A stretch of 64,000 nucleotides of DNA, taken from Yponomeuta sedellus (lineage: Eukaryota; Arthropoda; Insecta; Lepidoptera; Yponomeutidae). Made by a program: the position numbers and the translations under genes. Position 1 is the first letter of the stretch; each line of letters starts with the position of its first letter. This document shows, in pieces, positions 53,636 to 63,276 of the stretch. The stretch is from the NCBI GenBank assembly GCA_934045075.1, contig OW203726.1, forward strand, positions 13,924,037 through 13,988,036. The letters run 5' to 3'. Below the pieces are notes generated by a model, which was not told where the DNA came from, did not search any database, and was given only the letters and a program-made list of their open reading frames with translations.

Positions 53636-53735
53636 GACTGGATGGCGAAAACGGGAGATCGGGTCTTGTGGCGCACCCTGGGGGAGGCTTATGTCCAGCA
53701 GTGGACTACAATAGGCTGAAATGATGATGATAAAG
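53636..53735 (+). pseudogene. RTE-like LINE C-terminus with tail
   Basis: 27 codons read DWMAKTGDRVLWRTLGEAYV, QQWTTIG, stop (53717-53719), followed by 'aaatgatgatgata'. It preserves the canonical LGEAYVQQW end and the GAT-repeat tail, but everything upstream is missing. Confidence 0.85.
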
Positions 53736-53739
53736 GCTC

Positions 53740-55049
53740 TTATTTCTTAATATAATTTTTTTTCCGTACGATCAAAGCTCGATTTGTGACCTCTAATTAT
53801 TGGCAAAGTTTAATTGCGATCCGTCGTGTAGTTTGTGGCAAACTACGTTAGCATGGCCACCGTTTCTTGGGGGGCCTTCTTAACAGATAGATTGTTTACA
53901 AAATGACATAAAAAAAAATCGTTTTCATCGACACAAACAACTTGTTCTATAACAGAACCTTATAAAGAAACTATAGTCCTTTAGAACAGGTTATATTTTG
54001 TAGCTTATTCCCAAAAATATGATGTTTTCTTATTGCTAGATGTAAATGGGCATTTTGTAACATTCTGTATAACAATTTGTATTTATGAAATGATCTCGCT
54101 ATAAACTATTCGCTGTAAAATACTGTTTCGCTTAGAACGGCGTCTTGCTAGCTAGCGCACTCAAGATACAATTTAACTGTTAGTGCATTTTATTAATAGA
54201 GCACGCTAAGGTCCTTTGTTCACACATGACAGCAGAAAAGGACATGGTGCGTTCTAAACGGGCCATTTCTAGGCGTGTTGGTTTCGAAAGCTCGGCTCAC
54301 GGCGGGGATCAAAGGTTTTTGCGCTCTCGCAGAGAAAGCGGATTTCGGTCGCTTGTTGGTGTTTATGTAGGGCACAACAGCCTCGTTCACAGCAACACAA
54401 CAGAAAATACGATAATCATGAGCTTACTTTTCCTTTCGGTCCTAAAAAGCAGCCGGAACAGTAGCTGTTTTTCCGTAGAACCTGGCTAATTCATATTTTA
54501 TTTCAATGAAATCCTAACACCTTACATTATCTTATTGTAAATGTAAAAGTTTATACTCATATTGGATATTTGTTGCGTAAAGTCGAAGTCAAAGTCAAAA
54601 GAATTTAATTCACTATAAAAACCAAATGTTACTCAAAAAACGTCAAAGTTGTTAGTTTCACAATTAAAAGAATGGAGAAGGAACTAACAAAGAAACTCCA
54701 CATCTATTCTTTTCAGAACAGATTTTAACTTAATTAACAGAGCTTTCAACTTAAAGTTACATGACACTAAACTTAATCGTCACCGTTAGCATTATTTTAA
54801 TACCAGATATCTTCGTCTTCCAAATAATCCTTAATATTATAATAGGCTTTTATGCACAGAGTATGCTTAAAAAAATTCTAATATATCTCGGGGATATTAT
54901 TGTTGAACCGTATATGATTCCCCATAAAGGATTTATTAACCTTTGCAAGTCTAAATCGTGGAAACGACAATTTATGTTTATTTCTAGTATCAATAGTATG
55001 ATGGCTACCAAGTCCGACTAAGTTTGTAAGACTATGAGTAAGTCTAAGT
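53740..55049. other. Unassigned interval
   Basis: Two 86-87 codon frames (54226-54489 and 54761-55021) lack recognisable domains. The first lies in a slightly GC-richer stretch (54230-54380). Confidence 0.35.
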
Positions 55050-55187
55050 TTGGAGTTTTTTTGTCCATTTTTTCTCCAAAATGATCTAGATTTTAAAATG
55101 GACCTCTAGTTTGATTTGTAACGTTCATTAAGCCGCAGTATCTGCGCTTCTTTGAATAAAACCTTTTCATTTCATTTCATTTCAATA
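55050..55187 (+). mobile_element. Retroelement 3' end with (ATTTC)n tail
   Basis: Partner of 13700-13838; ends 'gaataaaaccttttcatttc' and 'atttcatttca'. The tail pentamer is intact here (CATTT repeats) but partly decayed in the first copy. Confidence 0.75.
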
Positions 55188-55374
55188 TTTTCCAAATTGC
55201 TAATATTTTTCCTCAAATACATTATATTTTCGTAAATGTATTGACCTGCACCTGTTAAAATGTAAGTTTCTTTTAAGAAAGTAACTACTACCTAGCTAAT
55301 ACTTACTGACTAGCGTATTGAAGCAAAACGGGATATATCCGTTCTTTATATTAAAGTTTACACATAGATAGATT
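55188..55374. other. Unassigned spacer
   Basis: No feature recognised. Confidence 0.3.
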
Positions 55375-55492
55375 AGGCTGCTGGCAGATGCTGGATGCGG
55401 CAAGCTGAAGACAGGGCGATATGGCGCTCATTAGGGGAGGGCTATGTCCAGCAGTGGACTTATATGGCCCGAAGAAGAAGAAGATAGGTTAG
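55375..55492 (+). mobile_element. LINE 3' tail ending in GAA repeats
   Basis: 'gctgctggcagatgctggat', 'gcggcaagctgaagacaggg', 'gcgctcattaggggagggct', 'atgtccagcagtggactta' and 'cgaagaagaagaag'. Same family as 58105 and 61790. Confidence 0.8.
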
Positions 55493-56249
55493 ATCAGTTT
55501 AAAACTCTTTATTGCATACCATACATAACATACACACGTAGAAGTTCACTCAGACAAAGTCGTGGAAGACTCCTATTTTCAAGTTTTGAAAAACATATAG
55601 TTTTAAGAGCTTTGAGATGTATAGACATAAATATACTGAAATTATTGGGGAATGAATATTGTGGAAGGGACAGAAAACTATAAATATATTTTTTTACTTT
55701 ATTAGCATCCGTTTCGAGCTTTTGCCCAACGGCACGTGCGGCGGAGAGTAACGTCTTTTTTATGGCCATATAAAAAATAGAACATCGGAAGCGGTGACGT
55801 GTTTCGTTAAGGCAATATGTTTCAAATTATTAGTTATTGAAGGAACGTGAGGTATGTTTTGAAACAAGATTTTTACTAAAATTATAGTTAGACTTCAGAT
55901 TGTAAGCGTCTCAATAGCATTTCGGTAATCATACTTATTCCTTAAACAGCTCTGCAAATGAAAATTGTGCACAATGAAAAAGTGATGTCGTGGATTGATT
56001 ACAAGCAAAAAGTGCAGTTAAAACCAGTGGATAAGTTTACAAACATGTAATTATTTTTCTATCTCTCCAGACTTTATTTCCCTTTCCCGATGTGAATGCA
56101 TCTGAAAGGTTTTTATAGGAAGCATTATCAACGAACAAACCTCGTTACGTATCTCAACGTCGACTGACATATCGTTATCCTACTTCTAAGCTTAACTTTC
56201 AAGACTGAAACTAACTTTATCTCTCAACTGAACCTCAACAAAGTTCACG
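55493..56249. other. Unassigned interval upstream of the second GC island
   Basis: Overlapping opposite-strand frames at 55444-55769 are uninformative. A CACGTG E-box lies just downstream at 56246-56251 inside 'gttcacgtgacg'. Confidence 0.4.
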
Positions 56250-56660
56250 TGACGAAACAAGTGCCAAAGAAAAGAAGTGACCGAAAAAATACAAGCCCGT
56301 GAGTGTACCAGTGTTCTGGCGAGGAAAGCCTCCGGGTTGTGTGAAGGGTGTGGGAGAGTGGTGGCGGACCACGGATGGTGAGCGTGGCGCGGGGTGCGCG
56401 GGACGCATGCGCGGCTAGCGGCGCGTGCGCGGGCGCCGTCGAGGTCGCGGGCTTGGGACAGAGCGCAGGCGCGGTCGCGGACGCCTCCAACGCTTGGCTG
56501 AGGCGGCGCACGGCAGCACGGTGGTCGGAGGCGGGGTGTTCCGTTGCTGCGTGCCCTGGTGCGGGGCGCGCGCGGCGGCGCCCGCCGACGACGACGCCGA
56601 CTATGCCTTACACGAGGGCAGCCCTCACTTGCAGCACGATCGATACGGTAAGTCCATCAA
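56250..56660 (+). promoter_or_regulatory. GC-rich island with 5' UTR-like leader
   Basis: An A-rich leader ('aacaagtgccaaagaaaaga', 'agtgaccgaaaaaatacaag') passes into a very GC- and CpG-dense block from 56340 to 56600. The block ends at a strong donor 'gatacg|gtaagt' at 56648. Sequence returns to AT-rich within 30 bp of the donor. The leader-coding-donor order suggests a first exon on the forward strand. Confidence 0.5.
56375..56647 (+). CDS. Candidate first coding exon, product unknown
   Basis: An ATG at 56375 in 'ccacggatggtg' opens 91 codons to the donor at 56648 (phase 0). It starts MVSVARGARDACAASGAC and ends MPYTRAALTCSTIDT, an Ala/Arg-rich low-complexity product. A rival frame over the second half reads APADDDADYALHEGSPHLQH and then DRY with the same donor (phase 1). 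It looks more protein-like, but TAG at 56416-56418 closes it upstream and no ATG follows. I cannot decide which frame, if any, is translated. Coding assignment rests on the donor and composition only. Confidence 0.25.
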
Positions 56661-57834
56661 TCAATCGTTAAGGCCGCCAATTGAACTATATTTTTATATA
56701 ATTTCTGTGCACAATAAAGAATATGATGAAGAAGAAGAAGAAAAACATTTATTATAGCCGCAGTACACACGCCACAGTAACAAAACAAACTTAAAACACA
56801 TTACTAAATAACATTTAAAAAAAAAAAGAAAAGAACACTAAAAGTCACGGCGTGTCACTGCCGCTATAAACGGCAACTGACTCAGCCTATGCTGATGGGC
56901 AAGCCTTCAGCGCTGATTTTCAGTCAGTGCCAGGAGGTGTTCTGCGAGCGTTAATATTCTATCAATCTATCTATTAAGGGGCTACTCTGAGCTGACTAGA
57001 GCCGCCGATGAAAAATACTAGGGCTCTATTTCATAGAACTACGAGTACAATTCATGGTTTACAATTGTGAATGTTATAAAGAAATGGTTTCATAATAGTA
57101 GTTTTGTGAGTCGCGGCTGTTTTTTTGTAATATGTTTTTGATAAACATAGAGACAAGTACTTTAGTTCATGCTCATCTTGTGTCAAAAAAATTCTCAGTA
57201 AGGCTCATTGCAATTAGAAACTAGCGATAAGTGAGAAGGCCGCCGTGGGTTAAGCCGTATCTTAGGTTCTAAGCTTATCCTTGTCTGATTAATAATATAA
57301 TACGTTAAACACAATATAATTACAAATTTCACATGCTGATATCACAAGTTAACCTAATTTAGGTCTGAAACGGCTGATTGTGTCGTGATTGACATTCGTA
57401 TGTATGCTTTCTTTTTTCGTTGGTGGCTGTACTTAGCTCTGGGTCGCCCCTAATTTAGCTGTAATTTAACTACACCCGAAAAAGTATAAAAACTACTCAA
57501 TATATGGTTCAGAGGAATCACACAAACATACAGACTTCACCACACGTAATGTCGACAGTAGTGCGACAACATATTAATTTTATTTATTTCTGTTAACTAA
57601 GACAATTAACAGCCGCATAACAGTAAAATTGTACATAAAATAAATTAATAGCGACAGGCCAATTATAAATTTCCACTTCTAAAATACAACTGAAAGTGGA
57701 AAAACTTCTGCAACTCTTATAGATAAATAGGTACTTTATCAATTATCATAGGACATAGCAACATTTTTATTAGACAACAACATTATTATATATGTTTTGT
57801 TCCAGAGATATTTGAAACTAAAGCATGTAATTAG
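56661..57834. other. Presumed intronic sequence after the candidate exon
   Basis: GAAGAAGAAGAA at 56728-56743 may be a LINE tail scrap ('cacaataaagaatatgatga' precedes it). The rest is unassigned. Confidence 0.4.
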
Positions 57835-58070
57835 GACGACCTCGGTGGCGCAGCGGTTTGGCACGCTGACTGTAAAACCGTAGGTCTCGGGTTCGATCCC
57901 CGGCCGGGTCAAACTAGGAAACGAACTTTTCTAGCTTTTCTCGGGTCTTGGACGTTATCTATGTATTTATTGTATTAAATCTATCGTCGAGTTAGCACCT
58001 ATAACACAAGTCATTTAGTTGTACTTAGTATAGGGCTAACGAGATCTGTGTAATATGTCCATGAATATTA
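57835..58070 (+). mobile_element. tRNA-derived SINE, family C, full length
   Basis: 'gacgacctcggtggcgcagc', 'gactgtaaaaccgtaggtct', B box 'cgggttcgatccccggcc', 'cgaacttttctagcttttct', 'gtcgagttagcacctataac' and 'taacgagatctgtgtaatat', ending 'ccatgaatatta'. Among the best preserved of the C copies. Confidence 0.92.
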
Positions 58071-58104
58071 ATTTAAATTTAAGAATAAATAAATTAACAA
58101 CATA

Positions 58105-58222
58105 GCGCCCTGTCTTCAGCTTGCCGCATCCAGCATCTGCTGGCAGTTTTTCGCAGATTAGGGGAGGGCTATGTCCAGCAGTGGACTACATAATATAGCC
58201 TGAAGAAGACGAAGAAAAAGAA
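58105..58222 (+). mobile_element. LINE 3' tail ending in GAA/GAC repeats
   Basis: 'cttcagcttgccgcatccag' to 'gcatctgctggcag' (58110-58147) is the reverse complement of the start of the tail at 55375. It is followed in forward sense by 'ttaggggagggctatgtcca', 'gcagtggactac' and 'gaagaagacgaagaaa'. The junction is therefore internally inverted. Confidence 0.7.
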
Positions 58223-58604
58223 GTTGACAACAAATGTTTACAGATTTTAATGTTGGGCACGGTGGTTTACTAGTAATTTTTAATTTCTGAAAATGTAGTT
58301 GGGTTAGGAGCTTTCTTTCTGCTGCGCTTTTGTTGTCGCCTGTAACGTATCTGAAAAGAGAGAGCTCATGTTAAGGTTGATATCGGTCGAGCGATGTGCG
58401 ACCAGATATAGAACATTGTTACCAATAGGGACTAAATAAGTCTACCCCTCAGATATGCAGACGTGAGTTAATTTTATGTTTTGTTAATTTTCAACATTAT
58501 TTATAAAAGAAAATATGAGGTGTGTTCATTTTATATGAGTTTTTGTACAACTTGAACAAAGGTTTAAATTCAACTTAATTCCAATCAAATATAATATTAA
58601 ATAT

Positions 58605-58825
58605 CGTACAGCGGAGTACATTCTGCCAATGATTCTAAACGAACTACCCACCGAACTTGTTGAAAAAATCCAGTATGAACCAAATAAGTGCCGACATGCC
58701 CTAAAACAACACTTCTTAAGTTAAAAATCGAGTAACTCACCTCACAGATAAACCTGTACAGGTTTCAGTGAAGGTTTTTTTGTATTTAAATTGTATTCTG
58801 TAAATGTCTTGAATAAATACTAATA
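58605..58825 (+). pseudogene. LINE ORF2 C-terminus, CR1/jockey-like
   Basis: 39 codons read RTAEYILPMILNELPTELVE, then KIQYEPNKCRHALKQHFLS and a stop (58722-58724). An LN.LP..L......F...LK..L ending is usual for CR1/jockey-type reverse transcriptases. The 3' UTR runs to 'cttgaataaatactaataaa'. 5'-truncated, non-functional. The clade call is tentative. Confidence 0.55.
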
Positions 58826-59185
58826 AAAAAATAAATAGTGTACATTTGTTTAAGTGTTTATTTTGTTTATTTATTTAATAATAAATCACATCTTAAATAC
58901 AACTACAGTATCTTAGACAATTATGTTTACAACGTAATCCTTATAAAAATCAACATTAGAGACATATTTATTTGCAGATATATTACAGAAATTAACCAAT
59001 GGTCTTCACACTAGATTAATTATCTGTGTGGTAAGGACCTGGGTCAAGCGAATTACATTTTTGATTAAAGGGCAAGTTAAAAGTTTTTCAAATTTTTTTT
59101 AAGCTAGAAATAAGGATTTATACTTAAAGCTAAATATTATTACTTTTAATTATTTTCAGTACAGCTCGTGTTTGTGTTGGGTTGT
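58826..59185. other. AT-rich spacer before the microsatellite
   Basis: No feature recognised. Confidence 0.35.
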
Positions 59186-59186
59186 G

Positions 59187-59278
<92 letters not shown>

Positions 59279-59342
59279 ATGTATGTATGTATGTATGTAT
59301 GTATGTATGTATGTATGTATGTATGTATGTATGTATGTATGT
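59186..59342. repeat. Compound (GT)n(GTAT)n microsatellite
   Basis: About 38 GT units (59186-59262) change sharply to about 20 GTAT units (to 59342). Open frames through it (CVCV, YIHT) are artefacts. Confidence 0.97.
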
Positions 59343-59502
59343 ACATATTACGACTAATTAGCAATCATTTAAATCATAACCGTAGCGTGGGATTGGCAAA
59401 TTTAATTCGACTTTTGTTTTAATAGGCTGTAGAGTAATGAATCTCGGGCGTCGCTATGTCTCTAATGAGGCTCAGCTTAAGGCGCCACAGAATGAGATAA
59501 GT

Positions 59503-59555
59503 AGTTATATATATTAAACGGGTCTAATCGCGATTATTTAATATATAACTATGCA
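59503..59555 (-). mobile_element. Penelope-type tail motif as an inverted repeat
   Basis: 'agttatatatattaaac', 'gggtctaatcgcgatta', then 'tttaatatataact': the terminal 'ttaatatataact' is present on both sides of the core in inverted orientation. Confidence 0.6.
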
Positions 59556-59559
59556 TAAA

Positions 59560-60785
59560 CATCGTGAAAGATAGGCTAAATAATAATAATCTTTGAAGCT
59601 TTATACTGTATAGTTCAAAGGTATTAGGTATATTAAATTCATTGTTTACAAAGAAACTGCCTAAAGAAAAGGGATTTTCCCAAATGACTTTTCTGAAGAC
59701 ATACCTATTCAGTGTATCCAGTGAACAAACAAATATTTTACGATACAACAAGATAAGTGACTTGGATTGCTCTATATACGCGAAACAATCGCTAGTCTAC
59801 TGTAGCACACACGTATAGTTGAGTGGACTGTATTTTGTATGGTGGTCATTAATTAAAACCGGTATTTATTATTTTTAAAATTATATTATAAAATCAGATA
59901 AACCGCGTGCTGGAGCAACATAGCGCGAACTGCGTTTACAATAGTGACAACATAACAATGTAAATCAATGTTGCCACAATAAAAACATGTTAAAGTAATC
60001 TGTGTCACGAACATCTACAGCAATAGCTAAATTTGTTAAAACTACGCGGAGCACAAAACTTTTCCTACGTAATTTTCCCCTTTTCAATTTGAATGTGGGC
60101 CAGCGTGCAACATTATACGGGCTGGGAGCGTTTGCAACGACACAAATATTGACAGACTATAGTGGATCAATAGTCGACTATTTCAATGTACCTACCTAGT
60201 GGTATTCCTTTATTCATTTTAGCCACAAACTGTTGTGTATATTGTTTATAGTTTTGTTTTTCGTAGTTTGGCCGGTAAATTCATGGCTATTACGATTCCA
60301 TTTAACTCAAATGGGCTTTGTGGGTTGTTACAATTATAATGGACGAAGGCCTCGCAGGTGAGGTATAATCAATCTATACATATTATCTATACAAATGGCC
60401 ATGGAATTAGTTGAAATTCTTGAAAGTCATACTAAGTTCTTTACTACAGTTTAAATCACAGTCTCGTTACTGAATGTAGTTCACACATATAAGTGCATAC
60501 ACACAGTTAAAAGTGCAGTTAAATTAAAATAAAATTTGAACGAAAAAATACTCCTTGAAATGTTAAGGCCGCAGTGAGCCTTCAAAAAGTCATAATGAAT
60601 AACAACGAACTGAAAAACGATTAATTTTAAATTTGAGTAACTGAATTAAAAATGTAACTATCTAAAGGGAAATGACCGTGAGTATCGATCCCCATCCTTG
60701 GGCGTAAATAATTAATTGAAGCATGTGAACTCGTACTTCCTTTGTGGTAGAACTGAACGTCGATCTACTGGCTGTCGATTTTTGT
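59560..60785. other. Unassigned interval
   Basis: A 66-codon frame at 60002-60199 starts only at GTG and has no recognisable domain. No repeats recognised. Confidence 0.35.
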
Positions 60786-60885
60786 GGTAATATGAAATTT
60801 TTAGGGGCATCTGAAGCCAATATACGTCTCACTGCAAGGCGCTGCCCTTCTCTCAGAGAGAGAGAGAGTGTGTGGGCTTAATTAT
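60786..60885 (-). mobile_element. SINE family D 3' end, reverse
   Basis: 'gcctatata'-type wording is diverged, but 'aggcgctgcccttctctcag' then a (GA)n run and 'tgggcttaattattacc' matches 62010-62075 read in the same direction. Confidence 0.5.
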
Positions 60886-61089
60886 TACCACTCGTGCCCA
60901 TTGCGGCTTTACAATTCCAAGCTATCGCCACACTTTAAAGGATATATTTTATTTACTCCACTTACAGCTTCTTGATTGTAAGCTTCACCATGATATTATA
61001 ACGTGCAATGTTACTTATCTGTTGTGTATTGCAATAAATAAAATAAAAAATAAAAATGATGTAAGCGTACACGCTAAACACTAAAGTTT

Positions 61090-61235
61090 CTTCACGATGT
61101 TTTCCTTTAGGGTTAGCGAATGGTATTGTTAGAATTTCAAATGTACGTAGAATGTAAAAACTTAGGTAAGAAAGTTATTGGTGCAAGCCGTGATTCTAAC
61201 CCACCACCTCTCGGATGTGACGCCGGTAAGGGGTT
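61090..61235 (-). mobile_element. SINE family D, head and proximal body
   Basis: 'tcttcacgatgttttccttt', 'tagcgaatggtattgttag', 'aatgtacgtagaatg' and 'agccgtgattctaacccacc' are the D body and a mutated B box in reverse. Confidence 0.65.
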
Positions 61236-61527
61236 ATAGTCATTATCTTGTGTGCTACTATAAATTTTGTTTAAAAACACGCTGAAGAAATAACGTTACT
61301 TTCTTGTACCTGTTAGTTTCAGGGCCTTTTTGTAAGATTTAAATTATTTAATTAACTATCTTAGACAGTACGCCTCTGCATTTGACGGAAGGCGTGTTCC
61401 CTGGCATGTTTACGGTAGTATTAAATACTAAATAAAATTTTAATTTTCTTAATGACTCGCGATGTTCATCACATTACTTTGTACGGGTACGTCGGGAATT
61501 ATAGTAATTACATTTTAGCTTTTAAAC
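61236..61527. other. Unassigned spacer
   Basis: No feature recognised. Confidence 0.3.
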
Positions 61528-61561
61528 AATCGCGATTAGACCCGTCTAATATTCCACTATG
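61528..61561 (+). mobile_element. Penelope-type tail motif
   Basis: 'caatcgcgattagacccgtc' then 'taatattccactatg'. Confidence 0.5.
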
Positions 61562-61744
61562 TTTACGGTAATAAAAAAGTGTACATTCAAAAAATGGTTG
61601 TAAGAAGGATTGCTCAATTGTTTTTAAAGAAGGATTCAGATTAAGACTTTTTTGCGAGTAGACAGCTACTTAATAACAGCGGTAAAGTTATTTATATCAT
61701 AATTGATACCTTTAGGCCAATCTAAGTCAACAATCCTATTTATT

Positions 61745-61786
61745 TATGTTGTTTTCTGAATTGATAATTTCTCTAAGTAAATAATA
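61745..61786 (+). mobile_element. MITE-E left end, broken by a LINE tail
   Basis: 'gttttctgaattgataattt', 'ctctaagtaaata' is one MITE-E terminus. It is cut off where the LINE tail at 61790 begins. No second terminus was found. Confidence 0.6.
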
Positions 61787-61789
61787 TAT

Positions 61790-61992
61790 AATAAGGCGGG
61801 TAAGGAACACAAACCGGGCGGTGGGCAGCAGCGCTGCCTGCAGTACAATTCCACCAAACTGCGATACCTCATGCCCAGCGTGGGGATTATGGGCATTACC
61901 CCCCCAATGATGGCATAACCTTGCGCTATGGCGCTCATTAGGGGAGGGATATGTCCAGCAGTGGAGAAAATATAGACTGAAGAAGAAGAAAT
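61790..61992 (+). mobile_element. LINE 3' UTR, longest forward copy, GAA-tailed
   Basis: 'ccgggcggtgggcagcagcg', 'gcctgcagtacaattccacc', 'atgcccagcgtggggattat', 'gggcattacccccccaatga', 'gcgctcattaggggaggga' and 'tatgtccagcagtgga' lead to 'gaagaagaagaaataa'. It matches 62515-62765 in the opposite orientation, so the pair forms a ~200-bp inverted repeat about 500 bp apart. Confidence 0.85.
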
Positions 61993-62004
61993 AATATATT
62001 TATA

Positions 62005-62312
62005 GTATTACTGTAGGGCACAGTCCTTCTCTTAGAGAGAGAGAGAGCGAGGGAGAGAGAGTTTAGGCTTAATCATCAAGCGTCCCCACCGTGTATTAGC
62101 CACTTCAAGTGTTGAGGTATGAGGTACCTCAGACACTCAGGTTTCCTCACGATATTTTTCTTCATTTTGGCGAGTGACATTGCTATTATAACTTCACAAG
62201 TGTACATAATTTAGATAACAAAGTCATTGGTACGTGCTCGCACTAGGAATCGAACCTGGTTCTCTCGCTTCCGAGTCCATTGTTCTACCCACTGGGCTAG
62301 CCCGCTCTTAAA
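62005..62312 (-). mobile_element. tRNA-derived SINE, family D, near full length
   Basis: In reverse: head 'gagcgggctagcccagtggg', B box 'ccaggttcgattcctag', 'gttatctaaattatgtacac', 'aatatcgtgaggaaacctga' and 'cttgaagtggctaatacacg', ending in a (CT)n stretch and 'aaggactgtgccctacagta'. Confidence 0.8.
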
Positions 62313-62329
62313 TATAACAAACAATATAT

Positions 62330-62452
62330 AAAATGTTTTCCTTCATATTTGGCGAATGACATTGTTACTATAATTTTGGAAATGTACGTAACTTAGAAAA
62401 CGAAGTACATGTTGCGATTTGAACCCACGATCACCCAAACGTGTAGCTGGGC
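62330..62452 (-). mobile_element. SINE family D, partial
   Basis: 'tgttttccttcatatttggc', 'gaatgacattgttactataa', 'aatgtacgtaacttagaaaa' and 'gcgatttgaacccacgatca' in D order. The tRNA head is cut short where a Penelope-type tail begins. Confidence 0.7.
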
Positions 62453-62457
62453 CGTTT

Positions 62458-62511
62458 ATTACGTTTTGCCTAATAAATAATCGCGATTACACCCGTTTAA
62501 TAAATAACCAT
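62458..62511 (+). mobile_element. Penelope-type tail motif, best copy
   Basis: 'attacgttttgcctaataaa', 'taatcgcgattacacccgtt' and 'taataaataacca'. Confidence 0.6.
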
Positions 62512-62514
62512 AAT

Positions 62515-62765
62515 CGTCGTCGTCAGGCTATACTAGTCCACTGCTGGACATAGCCCTCCCCTAAAGAGCGCCACTTTGTGCTATCATAGGGGGTAATGCC
62601 CATAATCCCCACGCTGGGCATGCGGGTTGGGGGTCGCAGTTTGTTGGAATTTTACTGCAGGGGGCGCTGCTGCCCACCCCCCGGTTTGTATCCCTTAGTC
62701 GCCTTTAACGACACCCGCGGGAAGAATTGGGTTTGTGCTATTCTCTAGGCCGACACCACACAGCA
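62515..62765 (-). mobile_element. LINE 3' UTR, longest reverse copy, GAC-tailed
   Basis: 'cgtcgtcaggctatactagt', 'ccactgctggacatagccct', 'atgcccataatccccacgct', 'ggcgctgctgcccacccccc', and 'cccttagtcgcctttaacga' with 'cacccgcgggaagaattggg'. It extends about 60 bp further 5' than the forward copy at 61790. Confidence 0.85.
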
Positions 62766-62799
62766 ATAACTATAAAAATAATATTTATTTATTTGACTG

Positions 62800-62910
62800 C
62801 CAATCCGCGGTGGGCACGCGTGCTAATTAACCCATACTTTCTCTCTCTCTCCCTCTGAGATAAGTCCTGTGCCCCGCAGAAGGACGTTTATAGGCTACAT
62901 AAAAAAAATA
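62800..62910 (+). mobile_element. SINE family D, 3' end
   Basis: 'ccaatccgcggtgggcacgc', 'taacccatactttctctctc', 'cctgtgccccgcagaaggac' and 'ggctacataaaaaaaa'. Confidence 0.75.
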
Positions 62911-62913
62911 CTG

Positions 62914-63060
62914 CCTCGTTGGTCTAGCGGTACACGTCTGATTATCATACTGTAGCTCGTGGGTTTGATTCCCAATAGGTTCGCCGATCATTTATACAAA
63001 AGACCTCAGTCGAGGTGTATTTCCAGGTTTCGTCGCCTGGTTCTTATATATTAACACCTG
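62914..63060 (+). mobile_element. tRNA-derived SINE, family F, best head
   Basis: 'ctgcctcgttggtctagcgg' (A-box region), 'ctgattatcatactgtagct', B box 'gtgggtttgattcccaata', then 'gacctcagtcgaggtgtatt' and 'aggtttcgtcgcctggttc'. Acceptor ends do not pair, so not a tRNA gene. Confidence 0.7.
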
Positions 63061-63134
63061 AACAAGAAATTATGTTTTGTGGAAGTTATTTATTTCCTTT
63101 TGAGCAAATGTTGTACAGTCTCTTTACATTTCTC

Positions 63135-63276
63135 AGAACAGAACGAGACGTGCTGTTCTCTGTGTGCTAGCAGTACTTTATAGATGCCTAAATTTAATAA
63201 TACAGAGAACAGCACTTTCAAGCAACCGAGATTTCACAAAGTAAATACCAAATAAACTGTCGTCTCGTTCTGTTCT
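63135..63276. repeat. Hairpin 1 of a pair sharing one loop
   Basis: Left arm 63135-63163 (29 nt, 'agaacagaacgagacgtgct' onward) pairs perfectly with a right arm split in two: 63202-63215 and 63262-63276, separated by 46 extra bases (63216-63261). The loop, 63164-63201, is 38 nt ('gtgctagcagtactttatag' onward) and is identical to that of the next hairpin. Confidence 0.92.

Noticed and set aside
54761..55021. 86-codon Ile/Leu-rich open frame
   Set aside because: Composition reflects AT-rich DNA; no homology recognised.
59146..59422. CVCV/YMYV and YIHT open frames on both strands
   Set aside because: All derive from the GT/GTAT microsatellite.
60002..60199. Possible small protein gene (66 codons)
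   Set aside because: Starts only at GTG, has no recognisable domain and no supporting promoter or splice context; length is within chance for this window. A proteome search of the frame would settle it.
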